A DNA stretch of 64,000 nucleotides from Streptomyces canus 299MFChir4.1 (GCF_000383615.1 NZ_KB911582.1:714425-778424), one strand, 5' to 3'. Numbered from the stretch's first letter, positions 14,908 to 24,275 are shown. Notes: generated by a model from the sequence alone, not told the origin. A program made the numbers and translations.

Positions 14908-16286
14908 GCGCCGGTCCGAAGGCACGTCTGGGTGCCGATCTGCGGATGGCCTGGCTGCTGACCCGCGGTTCCGACCGGCGGGAGTGGTGGCGGATCGGGC
15001 TCACTGCCGGCGGGGCGGCGCTCGCGACGGGGATCGGGCTGGCGATCGTCGCGCTGAACTCCCTGGACGGGTACTACTCCGTGTCCTTCGGGGACGGACT
15101 GCTCGACTCCGCGAGCGACCGGCGGAACGTGAGTGTCGTCATGGCGCTGCTGCTCGTGCCGGTGCTCGGGTTCCTCGGGCAGTGCGCGCGCATCGGCGCG
15201 GTGCACCGGGACCGGCGGCTGGCCGCGCTGCGGCTGGCGGGGGCCGGTGCGTGGCAGGTGCGGCGGATCGCGGCACTGGAGTCGGGACCGGCCTGCCTGG
15301 CGGGCTCGCTGACCGCCACGGCCCCCGGCGTGCCGCTGCTGCTGCACCTGTGGGCCCGGCCCACCGCGCTCGCCTGGGCCGGGTTCGCCCTGGTCGCCGT
15401 GGCCGTACCGGTGCTGGGCGCGGCCGTGAGCGTGCTGTCGCTGCGACACGTGGTGGCCTCACCGCTGGGCTGGGTGCGGCGGGTACGGCCCGTGTGGGGT
15501 CCGGGGCGGGCCCTGCGGGCGGTGAGCGCGCTGCTCGGGGTCGCGGGGCTGCTCCTCGGCCTGTCGACGTTCACCGGCGGCCCGGTCCGCCTCGCCCTCG
15601 GCCCGCCCGCGCTGTTCGTCGTCGTCCTGCTCGTCGGGGCCGCGACGGTGTCCCTGGCCGGTACGGCGGCCCGGCGGCTGGGCGGGGTCCTGGCGTCCCG
15701 CGCCCAGAGCCCGGCGCTGCTGATCGCGGCCGAGCGGCTGCGGGAGGACCCGTGGGCGGCGGCCCGCACGCATGCCGCGGTGCTGCTGGTGACGGTCGTG
15801 GGGGCGGGCTTCGTGGGCGTGCGCCAGGTACTGCTGGAGACCCTGCACACCATGCGCCGCGAGGGGACGCTGTCGACGGACCTGGGGTACTACACGACCG
15901 GCATCGACCTGACGGCCGCCGCGATCCTCGTCGCCCTCGCTCTGACCTTGACGGGGCTCGCCGTGGGCACCGTGGAGTCACTCGCCACCCGACGCCGGGG
16001 CCTGGCCGCCCAGGTCGCCGCCGGGGTGCCCCAACGGGTACTGGCCAGGGCGCTGCTCCTGGAGACCGCGCTGCCGCTGGCTCCCGCGGTCGCGGTGGCG
16101 GGCGTGGGCGGTACGGCGATCGGCTTCTGGTACGCCTCGCTGGCCTCGCACCGGTCGGGCACGGTCCTGCCGTACGCCGCTCTCCTGGTCCCGCTCGCGG
16201 TGTACGCGGCCTGTCTGCTGGCCGCCGCCACCTCTCTGCCGCTGCTGCGCCGCTCGGTCCGCCCGGCGGAACTCAGGCACAGCTGA
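14904..16286 (+). CDS. FtsX-like ABC transporter permease
   Basis: The 460-residue membrane protein has about eight to ten hydrophobic segments. One FtsX-type block is at ~65-185, containing QCARIGAVHRDRRLAALRLA (the coupling motif), and a second at ~340-455 with GTVESLATRRRGLAAQVAAG. It has no long extracytoplasmic domain, unlike the larger permeases at 38-45 kb. It pairs with the preceding ATPase in a PadR-controlled operon, and a perfect stem-loop terminator follows. Likely function is export of or resistance to a membrane-active compound (inference). Confidence 0.88.
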   Translation: MSAGPKARLGADLRMAWLLTRGSDRREWWRIGLTAGGAALATGIGLAIVALNSLDGYYSVSFGDGLLDSASDRRNVSVVMALLLVPVLGFLGQCARIGAVHRDRRLAALRLAGAGAWQVRRIAALESGPACLAGSLTATAPGVPLLLHLWARPTALAWAGFALVAVAVPVLGAAVSVLSLRHVVASPLGWVRRVRPVWGPGRALRAVSALLGVAGLLLGLSTFTGGPVRLALGPPALFVVVLLVGAATVSLAGTAARRLGGVLASRAQSPALLIAAERLREDPWAAARTHAAVLLVTVVGAGFVGVRQVLLETLHTMRREGTLSTDLGYYTTGIDLTAAAILVALALTLTGLAVGTVESLATRRRGLAAQVAAGVPQRVLARALLLETALPLAPAVAVAGVGGTAIGFWYASLASHRSGTVLPYAALLVPLAVYAACLLAAATSLPLLRRSVRPAELRHS

Positions 16287-16298
16287 CGCGCTGCTCTT

Positions 16299-16333
16299 CC
16301 GGTCCCGGAGGCACGGGGGACCTCCGGGACCGG
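16299..16333. terminator. Perfect stem-loop terminator
   Basis: CCGGTCCCGGAGG and CCTCCGGGACCGG form a perfect 13-bp stem around a nine-base loop, 12 bases after the permease stop. It also faces the end of the convergent HNH gene. Confidence 0.85.
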
Positions 16334-16376
16334 ATCCGAGCCGCCGTGTGCGGCAACACGAAGGCCCGGATCGTCG

Positions 16377-16913
16377 TCAGGCTGAGATGCCGTCGATCCG
16401 GGCCATGGCGTCCTCCGCGCCGTACGGTTGCAAGTACGGCAGCCAGCGCGGGTCCCTGTGGCCGGTGCCGATGATGCGCCAGGCCAGACCGGTGGGCGGA
16501 GCGGGTTTGTGGCGCAGCCGCCAGCCGATTTCGAACAGATGTCGGTCGGCCTTCACGTGGTTGCACCGGCGGCAGGACGCCACCACGTTGTCCCAGACGT
16601 GCTTGCCCCCGCGGCTGCGCGGGATGACGTGGTCGACGCTGGTTGCGACGCCACCGCAGTACATGCACCGGCCCCCGTCGCGGGCGAAGAGCGCCCTGCG
16701 GGTGAGAGGAACGGGCCCCCGATAGGGAACCCGGACGAATCGCTTGAGCCGGACCACGCTGGGTGCGGGGACTGTGACGGTCGCGCTGTGCATGAAGGCG
16801 CCGGATTCCTCAAGGGAGACCGCTTTGTTCTCCAGGACGAGGACGAGCGCGCGGCGGAGCGGTACGACGCCGAGGGGCTCGTACGACGCGTTGAGTACCA
16901 GGACATGCGGCAC
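16377..16913 (-). CDS. HNH endonuclease family protein
   Basis: The 178-residue protein has a C-terminal HNH/zinc domain (~100-150). CMYCGG and CRRCNHVKADR provide four Cys ligands around DHVIPRSRGGKHVWDN, which carries the catalytic His and Asn. The N-terminal half (VLVLNASYEPLGVVPLRRA) is the conserved module seen in many actinobacterial stand-alone HNH proteins. It is not linked here to any phage or restriction genes, so a housekeeping DNA-processing role is more likely than a mobile nuclease. The start is a GTG with AAGGAGG five bases upstream; a longer in-frame extension has no conserved content. Confidence 0.88.
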   Translation of the reverse strand: MPHVLVLNASYEPLGVVPLRRALVLVLENKAVSLEESGAFMHSATVTVPAPSVVRLKRFVRVPYRGPVPLTRRALFARDGGRCMYCGGVATSVDHVIPRSRGGKHVWDNVVASCRRCNHVKADRHLFEIGWRLRHKPAPPTGLAWRIIGTGHRDPRWLPYLQPYGAEDAMARIDGISA

Positions 16914-17195
16914 GGATGCCTCCTTGGGCGTCGGCGGCGCGTGGCTCGCGCCGGGACGAACTGAGGTCAGTCTCCCCTCTCGGCCGGGAGAAACGCCACC
17001 ATGTCCCGGTAACGGGCTGGGAGTGTTTTCGACCACACCTTTCTTCATCCCCAGGTGAGAGCCGTCTGTCCCCCGAACATTGCAACGATCCACACACGAT
17101 GCACCGCTAGTGTGGTGAGCCTGCTTTACCGGTGACCTTTTCGTGACCTTGACCGCCGTACCGGAAGGCAGACGCAGCACCTGGAGGTACCTGCC

Positions 17196-18299
17196 GTGTC
17201 CTTGTCCGCCGTCCTACTGGCCGCGAGTCCGTCGCCGTCACCGTCCCCCTCGGAGACGTCGACGCCGGCCGTGCCGAGTCTCCAGGACGCCCAGGAGAGC
17301 GCGACCAACGCCGCGAGCTGGGTGGAGCAGAACTGGTCGACCTGGCTGGCGATCGGTCTGCGGGTCCTGCTGATCCTGGTGATCGCCGGGGTGCTGAGAA
17401 TGGTCGTGCGGCGGGCCATCACCAAGCTGATCGACCGGATGAACCGCACCGCCCAGGCGGTCGACGGCACCTCTATCGGCGGTCTGCTCGTCAACAACGA
17501 GCGCCGTCACCAGCGCTCCCAGGCGATCGGCTCGGTGCTGCGTTCGGTGGCCAGCTTCGCCATCCTGGGCACCGCGGCCCTGATGATCCTCGGTGCCTTC
17601 GAGATCAACCTGGCCCCGCTGCTGGCGTCGGCCGGTGTCGCGGGTGTGGCGATCGGTTTCGGCGCCCGCAACCTCGTCACGGACTTCCTCTCCGGGGTCT
17701 TCATGATCCTGGAGGACCAGTACGGCGTGGGCGACACCATCGACGCGGGCGTGGCCTCCGGCGAGGTCATCGAGGTCGGCCTCCGGGTGACCAAGCTGCG
17801 CGGTGACAGCGGTGAGATCTGGTACGTCCGCAACGGCGAGGTCAAGCGCATCGGCAACCTCTCCCAGGGCTGGGCGACGGCCGGCGTCGACGTGACCGTG
17901 AGGGCCTCCGAGGACCTCGACAAGGTCAAGCGGGTGCTGGGCGAGGTCGCCGAGAAGATGAGCAAGGAAGAGCCCTGGAACGAGCTCCTGTGGAGCCCGA
18001 TCGAGGTCCTCGGCCTGGACAGCGTCCTGCTGGACTCCATGGTCGTGCGGGTCTCCGCCAAGACGATGCCCGGCAAGTCCCTCACGGTCGAGCGCGAGCT
18101 GCGCTGGCGCATCAAGCGCGCCTTCGACGCGGCGGACATCCGCATCGTCGGCGGCGCGACCGTCCCCGCCGACGGGGAGCCCGACGACCCGGCCGCTACG
18201 GTCGCGGCCCCGTCGGTCTTCTCCAACTCCGACTCCCCGCAGCACGCGGCGGCCTCCCCGCTCGTGTCGACCCCGGCCCAGCGCCCGACGCCGAAGTAG
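17196..18299 (+). CDS. Mechanosensitive ion channel (MscS family)
   Basis: The 367-residue membrane protein has an N-terminal Ser/Pro-rich periplasmic-side segment, TM1 at ~52-72 (IGLRVLLILVIAGVLRMVV), TM2 at ~105-125, and the pore helix TM3 with SAGVAGVAIGFGARNLVTDFLSG (~142-165), which is the MscS signature. The beta domain follows (EVIEVGLRVTKLRGDSGEIWYVRNGE), then the alpha-beta vestibule and a Pro/Ser-rich tail. MscS channels open on membrane tension to release osmolytes after hypo-osmotic shock. GTG start with GGAG eight to ten bases upstream. A strong terminator follows the gene. Confidence 0.93.
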   Translation: MSLSAVLLAASPSPSPSPSETSTPAVPSLQDAQESATNAASWVEQNWSTWLAIGLRVLLILVIAGVLRMVVRRAITKLIDRMNRTAQAVDGTSIGGLLVNNERRHQRSQAIGSVLRSVASFAILGTAALMILGAFEINLAPLLASAGVAGVAIGFGARNLVTDFLSGVFMILEDQYGVGDTIDAGVASGEVIEVGLRVTKLRGDSGEIWYVRNGEVKRIGNLSQGWATAGVDVTVRASEDLDKVKRVLGEVAEKMSKEEPWNELLWSPIEVLGLDSVLLDSMVVRVSAKTMPGKSLTVERELRWRIKRAFDAADIRIVGGATVPADGEPDDPAATVAAPSVFSNSDSPQHAAASPLVSTPAQRPTPK

Positions 18300-18316
18300 G
18301 GCGCCCCTCCCGCGAG

Positions 18317-18358
18317 ACCGCCCCCGCAGGTAACGACTCCGTTTCCTGCGGGGGCGGT
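18317..18358 (+). terminator. Rho-independent terminator after mscS
   Basis: ACCGCCCCCGCAGG and CCTGCGGGGGCGGT form a perfect 14-bp stem with a 14-base loop, followed by TTTGT. It separates the channel gene from the csnR promoter. Confidence 0.9.
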
Positions 18359-18373
18359 TTGTCGTTCCCCTCT

Positions 18374-18402
18374 TGACGGAAGGGTGGTCCAGACCTATGT
18401 TC
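18374..18402 (+). promoter_or_regulatory. Sigma-70-type promoter of csnR operon
   Basis: TTGACG at 18374-18379 and TATGTT at 18397-18402 are separated by 17 bases, close to the HrdB consensus. The predicted start of transcription, ~18409, lies just before the operator palindrome. Confidence 0.6.
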
Positions 18403-18414
18403 CGTGCATCCGAT

Positions 18415-18429
18415 AGGAAACCTTCCTAA
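18415..18429. promoter_or_regulatory. CsnR-type operator
   Basis: TAGGAAACCTTCCTA is a 15-bp palindrome (arms TAGGAA and TTCCTA) placed at the expected transcription start, 49 bases before csnR. From memory, AGGAAA/TTTCCT palindromes are the reported CsnR binding sites upstream of chitosanase genes and of the csnR operon, so autorepression is likely. Confidence 0.75.
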
Positions 18430-18477
18430 CAGTCACCGGACAGTACAGTCGTCCGGCAGTCACGGAGAGGGGCACCC

Positions 18478-19671
18478 ATGGCAGGCACACCACGCACACT
18501 CCGCGCCATGAACGACCGTGCCGCGCTCGACCTCCTGCTGGAGCACGGCCCCCTTTCCCGTACGCGGATCGGCAAGCTCACCGGCCTCTCCAAGCCGACC
18601 GCGTCCCAGCTCCTGGCCCGCCTGGAGGCCTCGGGGCTCGTCCTCGCCACCGGCACCAGCGAGGGCAGGCCGGGCCCCAACGCCCAGCTCTACGAGGTCG
18701 ACCCGAGCGCCGCGTACGCCGCCGGGCTCGACGTCACCCCCGAGCGGATCCTCGCCTCGGTCGCCGACATCACCGGCCGCGAGGTGGGCTCCTTCGAACT
18801 GCCGACCCCGGGACGCCGACCCGCCCAGCCCGTCGTACGGCAGGTCACCGACGCCCTCGACGGCGCGGTGAAGGCGGCGGGGCTCGCCCGCGGCGACGTC
18901 CACCGGCTCGTCATCGGCACCCCGGGCGCCTTCGACCCGGGCACGGGCCGGCTGCGCTACGCCTCCCACCTCCCCGGCTGGCACACCCCGACCCTCCTCG
19001 ACGAACTCGCCGCCGCGCTGCCGATGCCGGTCGAGTACGAGAACGACGTCAACCTCGTCGCCGTGGCCGAACAGCGGCTGGGGGCGGCCCGCGGACACGA
19101 GGACTTCGTGCTGCTGTGGAACGAGGGCGGCCTCGGTGCCGCCCTGGTCCTCGGCGGACGGCTGCACCGCGGCTGGACCGGCGGCGCGGGAGAGGTGGGT
19201 TTCCTGCCGGTTCCCGGAGCGCCTCTGGTGCGGCAGGTGACCAAGGCCAACAGCGGCGGCTATCAGGAGCTCGCCGGTTCCCAGGCCATCCCCCAGCTCG
19301 CCCGTGAGCTCGGCATGACGGACATCCCCTCGGGACCGTACGCCGACGTCGCCGCCGCCCTCGTCGAGCGGGCCGCCACCGAGGACACCGTCCTGGGCCG
19401 GCTGCTCCTGGAGACCTACGCCACCCGTCTGGCCACCGGTCTCGCCTCCCTCGTCTCCGTCCTCGACCCCGAACTCGTCGTCCTCAGCGGTGCCTCGCTC
19501 ACCGCCGGCGGCGACACCCTGCGCGCCCTCGTCCAGGCCGAGCTGGAGGAACTGGCAGCCTCCCGACCCCGGCTGGTCGTCGGCGCCGTCCATGAACACC
19601 CCGTGCTGCGCGGCGCGCTGGAGAGCGCGCTGGCGGCCACCCGCGACGAGGTCTTCGACACCTCGCGCTGA
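18478..19671 (+). CDS. csnR: ROK-family transcriptional repressor of chitosan-oligosaccharide uptake
   Basis: The 397-residue protein has an N-terminal helix-turn-helix (~15-60: LLLEHGPLSRTRIGKLTGLS, then KPTASQLLARLEASGLVL). A ROK sugar-kinase-like domain follows, with GLDVTPERILASVADITG, IGTPGAFD and ENDVNLVAVAEQRLG. The ROK GHxxxxxxGxxCxCG zinc loop is absent (GAGEVGFLPVPGAP instead), as in other non-zinc ROK repressors. It heads an operon of binding protein, two permeases, a GH4 glycosidase and a sugar kinase. This gene order equals the S. coelicolor csnR-csnK operon (recalled, unverified), where CsnR represses chitosanase and uptake genes until chitosan oligosaccharides are available. 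Confidence 0.85.
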   Translation: MAGTPRTLRAMNDRAALDLLLEHGPLSRTRIGKLTGLSKPTASQLLARLEASGLVLATGTSEGRPGPNAQLYEVDPSAAYAAGLDVTPERILASVADITGREVGSFELPTPGRRPAQPVVRQVTDALDGAVKAAGLARGDVHRLVIGTPGAFDPGTGRLRYASHLPGWHTPTLLDELAAALPMPVEYENDVNLVAVAEQRLGAARGHEDFVLLWNEGGLGAALVLGGRLHRGWTGGAGEVGFLPVPGAPLVRQVTKANSGGYQELAGSQAIPQLARELGMTDIPSGPYADVAAALVERAATEDTVLGRLLLETYATRLATGLASLVSVLDPELVVLSGASLTAGGDTLRALVQAELEELAASRPRLVVGAVHEHPVLRGALESALAATRDEVFDTSR

Positions 19672-19725
19672 CCCCCGTACTCCCCCACACCCTCATCTCA
19701 CCGCCCGTCCCTGGGAGACCCCGTC

Positions 19726-21081
19726 ATGCGCACAGCCCTCTCCTCCGCCATACCCTCGTCCGCCCGAAAAGCGGCGTTTGCCCTGACCGTGTCCGCCGTG
19801 CTCGTCACCACCGCCTGTACCGGCCAGTCCTCCTCCGGCGCCGACGACGACGCGTCGAAGGAGACCACCATCAACTTCTGGCACGCCTGGAGCGCGGACT
19901 CCGAGGTGGCGGGGGTGAAGGCACTCGTCGCCGGCTTCGAGAAGGCGCACCCCAACATCCACGTCAACGTCGTCGGCAACATGACCGACGACAAGATCAA
20001 CCAGGCGCTGCGCACGGGCGGCGGCAAGGCCCCGGACGTCATCTCGTCGTTCACCACGAACAACGTCGGCAAGTTCTGCTCCTCGGGGGCGCTGGTCGAC
20101 CTCAACCCGTTCTTCAAGAAGTCGTCGATCGACCCGGACACCACCTTCCCGGCCGCGATGAACCAGTACACGCAGTTCGACGGCGACCGCTGTGCCGCGC
20201 CGCTCCTGGGCGACGCCTACGGGCTCTACTACAACAAGACCGCCTTCGAGAAGGCCGGCATCACCGCGCCGCCGAAGACCTGGACCGAGTTCGAGGCCGA
20301 CGCCAAGAAGCTGACGATCGCCCAGGGCGACTCGTACAAGCAGCTCGGGTTCATGCCGGACTACCACGGCTGGGAGACCACCACCGAGCACTACATGGGC
20401 CAGTTCTCGCCCACCTACTTCGACAAGGCGGGCAAGTCCACGGTCGCCACCGACCCGGCCGTCGCCGCCGCCTTCACCCTCCAGAAGAAGCTCGTCGACG
20501 ACCTCGGCGGCTACCGGAAGCTGGAGAGGTACCGCGCGGGACTCGGCGACGAGTGGGGCCCCAAGCACCCCTTCCAGACCGGCCAGGTCGCCATGCAGCT
20601 CGACGGCGAGTGGCGGCTCGGCATGGCCGTGGACGCCAAGCCCGGCTTCGACATCGGCGTCGCCCCGCTGCCCGTCCCCGACGACCAGGCCGACCAGTAC
20701 GGCAAGGGATACATCACCGGCACCATCGCCGGCATCGCCGCCAACAGCACCAAGCAGAACGCGGCCTGGGAGTTCCTGAAGTACATCACCACGGACACGG
20801 ACGCGGTGGTCGGCTTCTCCAACGCCATCCACAACGTGCCCTCGACGCTCGCGGCCCTGAAGTCCCCGAAGCTGAAGTACGACCCGCGCTTCAAGACCTT
20901 CCTCGACATCGCCGCGAACCCGAACTCGACGACCGCCCCCTCCTCGATCAACGGCGGTGTCTACCTCACCACCGTCCAGGAGCTCGGCTACGACTACGAG
21001 AGCGGCAAGGTCACCGACCTCAAGAAGGGCCTCGCCGCCGCGGCCAAGCAGATCGACACGGACATCGCGCAGGCGAAGTAG
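19726..21081 (+). CDS. csnE: Sugar ABC transporter substrate-binding lipoprotein
   Basis: The 451-residue family 1 extracellular solute-binding protein has a signal sequence ending in a lipobox (LVTTAC, Cys ~30), so it should be a membrane-anchored lipoprotein. Typical MalE-like features include INFWHAWSADSE, GKAPDVISSF, YGLYYNKTAFEKAG and the conserved ITGTIAGIAANSTKQNAAWEF region. The predicted ligand, from the operon context, is chitosan (glucosamine) oligosaccharide. It is separated from csnR by 54 bases and from csnF by two bases. Confidence 0.85.
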   Translation: MRTALSSAIPSSARKAAFALTVSAVLVTTACTGQSSSGADDDASKETTINFWHAWSADSEVAGVKALVAGFEKAHPNIHVNVVGNMTDDKINQALRTGGGKAPDVISSFTTNNVGKFCSSGALVDLNPFFKKSSIDPDTTFPAAMNQYTQFDGDRCAAPLLGDAYGLYYNKTAFEKAGITAPPKTWTEFEADAKKLTIAQGDSYKQLGFMPDYHGWETTTEHYMGQFSPTYFDKAGKSTVATDPAVAAAFTLQKKLVDDLGGYRKLERYRAGLGDEWGPKHPFQTGQVAMQLDGEWRLGMAVDAKPGFDIGVAPLPVPDDQADQYGKGYITGTIAGIAANSTKQNAAWEFLKYITTDTDAVVGFSNAIHNVPSTLAALKSPKLKYDPRFKTFLDIAANPNSTTAPSSINGGVYLTTVQELGYDYESGKVTDLKKGLAAAAKQIDTDIAQAK

Positions 21082-21083
21082 CG

Positions 21084-22025
21084 ATGAGTACCGTCACTCT
21101 GGCGTCGAAGCGCCGCAGGTCGGCGCTTCGCACGGCCGCCTTCATGTCACCCTGGCTGATCGGCTTCACGGTCTTCTTCGCCTATCCGCTGCTGTCGACC
21201 GTCTACTTCTCGTTCATGCACTACGACGGCTTCAAGCCGCCGACCTGGAGCGGGACGAAGAACTGGACCTACGTCTTCGAGCACTACCCCTTCTTCTGGC
21301 CCGCCCTGCGCAACACCCTGTGGCTGGTCGTGGTGATGGTGTCCCTCCGGGTCGTCTTCGGCCTCGGGGTCGGTCTGCTCATCACGAAGATCAAGACGGG
21401 CACGGGGGTCTTCCGGACACTGTTCTACCTCCCCTACCTGGCCCCGCCCGTCGCCGCCACCATGGCCTTCGCCTTCCTGCTCAACCCCGGTACGGGACCG
21501 GTCAACTCGATCCTGGAGAAGGTCGGCATCCCGGCCCCCGGCTGGTTCAACGACCCCACCTGGTCGAAGCCGGCCCTCACCCTGCTCGCCCTGTGGGGCA
21601 TCGGCGACCTGATGGTCATCTTCATGGCCGCGCTGCTGGATGTGCCGCAGGAGCAGTACGAGGCCGCCGAGCTGGACGGGGCCTCGGCGTGGCAGCGGTT
21701 CCGGTTCGTCACCCTTCCCAACATCTCGCCGATCGTGATGTTCGCCGTGGTCACCGGTGTGATCCAGACGATGCAGTACTACACACAGCCGCTCATCGCG
21801 GGGAAGGTCGCCTCGGGGGTGATCCAGGGCGCGGGCACGCAGTTCGAGCCCGGTTACCCGGACAAGTCGACGCTGACCCTTCCCCAGCTCGTCTACAACC
21901 TCGGCTTCCAGCGCTTCGACTACGGCTCCGCGTGTGTCGTCGCCCTCGTCCTCTTCGCCCTGTCGATGGTGTTCACCGCGTTCCTGATGCGGCGCCGGGG
22001 CGGTCTCATCCAGGCAGGTGACTGA
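21084..22025 (+). CDS. csnF: Sugar ABC transporter permease 1
   Basis: The 313-residue permease (MalF type) has six predicted helices and the EAA loop EQYEAAELDGASAWQRFRFV (~190-209) that contacts the ATPase. The first helix, SPWLIGFTVFFAYPLLSTVYFS, is the standard MalF-like start. No dedicated ATPase is present in the operon; streptomycete sugar importers of this family typically share MsiK encoded elsewhere. It sits two bases after csnE and two bases before csnG. Confidence 0.88.
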   Translation: MSTVTLASKRRRSALRTAAFMSPWLIGFTVFFAYPLLSTVYFSFMHYDGFKPPTWSGTKNWTYVFEHYPFFWPALRNTLWLVVVMVSLRVVFGLGVGLLITKIKTGTGVFRTLFYLPYLAPPVAATMAFAFLLNPGTGPVNSILEKVGIPAPGWFNDPTWSKPALTLLALWGIGDLMVIFMAALLDVPQEQYEAAELDGASAWQRFRFVTLPNISPIVMFAVVTGVIQTMQYYTQPLIAGKVASGVIQGAGTQFEPGYPDKSTLTLPQLVYNLGFQRFDYGSACVVALVLFALSMVFTAFLMRRRGGLIQAGD

Positions 22026-22027
22026 CC

Positions 22028-22921
22028 ATGACCCAAGTACTGGACCGGCCGGTGGAGTTGAAGACGCCGGCCTCGCCCGCCGAGCGCACCGCCCGCCGCA
22101 AGGCCCTGCTGGAGTGGGTGGCGATCCACTCGCTCGGCATCGCCGCCGCGCTCTTCTTCACCCTCCCCTTCGTGTTCGTGTTCCTGACCTCGCTGATGAG
22201 CGACACCCAGGCCCTCAGCCGCGATCTGATCCCGCACACCTGGGAGTGGGGCAACTACAAGCGCGTCTTCGACACCCCGGGTTTCCTGACCTGGTGGCGC
22301 AACACGCTGGTCTACGCGGGACTGGGAACAGTCCTTACGGTCGTGTCGTCGATCCCGGTGGCGTACGCGCTCGCCAAGTTCCGCTTCCGGGGCCGCAATC
22401 TCTCCCTGATGCTGGTCATCTCGATGATGATGCTGCCGCCCCAGGTGGTCATCATCCCGATGTACCTGTTCTGGGCGAAGCAGCTCGGACTGTCCGGCAC
22501 CCTGTGGCCGCTGATCATCCCGATGGCGTTCGGGGACGCGTTCTCGATCTTCCTGCTCAGGCAGTTCCTGATGACGATCCCCAACGAGTACGTGGACGCG
22601 GCCAAGGTCGACGGCTGCGGCGATCTGCGCACCCTGCTGAAGGTCGTCGTCCCCATGGCGAAGCCCGGGATCGCGGCCGTGGCCCTGTTCCAGTTCTTCT
22701 ACGCCTGGAACGACTACTTCGGCCCGCAGATCTACGCCTCGGAGAACCAGAACGCCTGGACGCTGAGCTACGGCCTGGAGTCCTTCAAGGGCATGCACCA
22801 CACCGACTGGAACCTCACCATGGCCGCGACCGTGCTGGTCATGGCCCCCGTGATCCTCGTGTTCTTCTTCGCGCAGAAGGCGTTCGTCGAGGGCGTCACG
22901 CTGACCGGAGTGAAGGGTTAA
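22028..22921 (+). CDS. csnG: Sugar ABC transporter permease 2
   Basis: The 297-residue permease (MalG type) has six helices and the EAA motif NEYVDAAKVDGCGDLRTLLK (~195-214). Helix 1, SLGIAAALFFTLPFVFVFLTS, and WRNTLVYAGLGTVLTVV are typical of the family. It forms the second half of the transmembrane channel with CsnF. An 88-base gap separates it from the glycosidase gene, with no terminator visible, so the operon probably continues. Confidence 0.88.
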   Translation: MTQVLDRPVELKTPASPAERTARRKALLEWVAIHSLGIAAALFFTLPFVFVFLTSLMSDTQALSRDLIPHTWEWGNYKRVFDTPGFLTWWRNTLVYAGLGTVLTVVSSIPVAYALAKFRFRGRNLSLMLVISMMMLPPQVVIIPMYLFWAKQLGLSGTLWPLIIPMAFGDAFSIFLLRQFLMTIPNEYVDAAKVDGCGDLRTLLKVVVPMAKPGIAAVALFQFFYAWNDYFGPQIYASENQNAWTLSYGLESFKGMHHTDWNLTMAATVLVMAPVILVFFFAQKAFVEGVTLTGVKG

Positions 22922-23009
22922 CCACGTATGCGACATCTCCCCGGGGGCAACCCCCGGTCCCCCGGCCGATGATCACCGCTCCCCACGCCCGGAAGCGAGG
23001 CAACCTTCA

Positions 23010-24275
23010 GTGAAACTCACCGTGGTCGGCGGCGGCTCGACCTACACCCCCGAACTCATCGACGGCTTCGCCCGCCTGCGCGACACCCTGCCCGTCGAGG
23101 AACTCGTCCTCGTCGACCCGGCCGCCGAGCGCCTGGAGCTGGTCGGCGGTCTCGCCCGGCGCATCTTCGCCAAGCAGGGCCACGACGGTCGTATCGTCAC
23201 CACGTCCGACCTGGACGCGGGCGTGGACGGCGCCGACGCCGTGCTCCTGCAACTCCGCGTCGGCGGCCAGGCCGCTCGTCAGCAGGACGAGACCTGGCCG
23301 CTGGAGTGCGGCTGCGTCGGCCAGGAGACGACCGGTGCCGGAGGCCTCGCCAAGGCGCTGCGCACGGTCCCGGTGGTCCTCGACATCGCCGAACGGGTCC
23401 GCCGGACCAACCCGCACGCCTGGATCATCGACTTCACCAACCCGGTCGGGATCGTCACCCGCGCCCTGCTGCAGGCCGGGCACAAGGCGGTCGGGCTGTG
23501 CAACGTGGCGATCGGCTTCCAGCGGAAGTTCGCCGGACTGCTCGGCGTCACGCCCGCCGACGTCCACCTCGACCACGTGGGCCTCAACCACCTCACCTGG
23601 GAGACCGGGGTACGGCTCGGCGGGCCCGAGGGCGAGGACGTCCTGCCCAAGCTGCTCACCGGGCATGGCGACACGATCGCCGCCGACCTGCACCTGCCGC
23701 GCCCGCTCCTCGACCGCCTCGGCGTGGTCCCGTCGTACTACCTGCGCTACTTCTACGCGCACGACGAGGTCGTACGGGAGCTCGGCACCAAGCCGTCCCG
23801 AGCCGCCGAAGTGGCGGCCATGGAACGTGAGTTGCTCCAGATGTACGGCGATCCGGCCCTGGACGAGAAGCCGGAGCTGCTCGCGAAGCGGGGCGGCGCC
23901 TACTACTCGGAGGCGGCCGTGGACCTCGCCGCCGGACTGCTCGGCGGGGGCGGCAGCCCCTACCAGGTGGTCAACACCCTGAACCGGGGCACGCTGCCCT
24001 TCCTGCCCGGCGACGCGGTGATCGAGGTGCAGGCGGCGGTGGGTCCCAACGGGCCCACCCCGCTGGCGGTGCCGGCCGTGGACCCGCTGTTCGCGGGGCT
24101 GATGGCACAGGTGACGGCGTACGAGGACCTGGCGCTGGCGGCGGCTCTGCGGGGCGGCCGGGACCGGGTCTTCAAGGCGCTGCTCGCGCATCCCCTCGTC
24201 GGCCAGTACGCGTACGCCGAGGGCCTCACCGACCGACTGATCGCACACAACCGGGAGCATCTCGCGTGGGCCTGA
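23010..24275 (+). CDS. csnH: GH4-family 6-phospho-beta-glycosidase
   Basis: The 421-residue enzyme has the NAD-binding start VVGGGSTYTPELIDGFARL. Other GH4 landmarks are LRVGGQAARQQDETWPLECG (Arg and Gln near substrate), DFTNPVGIVTRAL, LCNVAIGFQRK (metal-ligand Cys) and GLNHLTWE (metal-ligand His). GH4 enzymes cleave glycosidic bonds by a redox-elimination mechanism needing NAD and a divalent metal. In this operon it should hydrolyse imported glucosamine oligosaccharides or their phosphorylated forms; specificity is not readable from sequence. GTG start, weak SD (GCGAGG). It overlaps csnK by ten bases. Confidence 0.85.
   Translation: MKLTVVGGGSTYTPELIDGFARLRDTLPVEELVLVDPAAERLELVGGLARRIFAKQGHDGRIVTTSDLDAGVDGADAVLLQLRVGGQAARQQDETWPLECGCVGQETTGAGGLAKALRTVPVVLDIAERVRRTNPHAWIIDFTNPVGIVTRALLQAGHKAVGLCNVAIGFQRKFAGLLGVTPADVHLDHVGLNHLTWETGVRLGGPEGEDVLPKLLTGHGDTIAADLHLPRPLLDRLGVVPSYYLRYFYAHDEVVRELGTKPSRAAEVAAMERELLQMYGDPALDEKPELLAKRGGAYYSEAAVDLAAGLLGGGGSPYQVVNTLNRGTLPFLPGDAVIEVQAAVGPNGPTPLAVPAVDPLFAGLMAQVTAYEDLALAAALRGGRDRVFKALLAHPLVGQYAYAEGLTDRLIAHNREHLAWA

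Noticed and set aside
16377..16913. HNH endonuclease as part of a restriction or phage module
   Set aside because: Neighbours are an ABC operon and a mechanosensitive channel; no methylase, integrase or phage gene is present.
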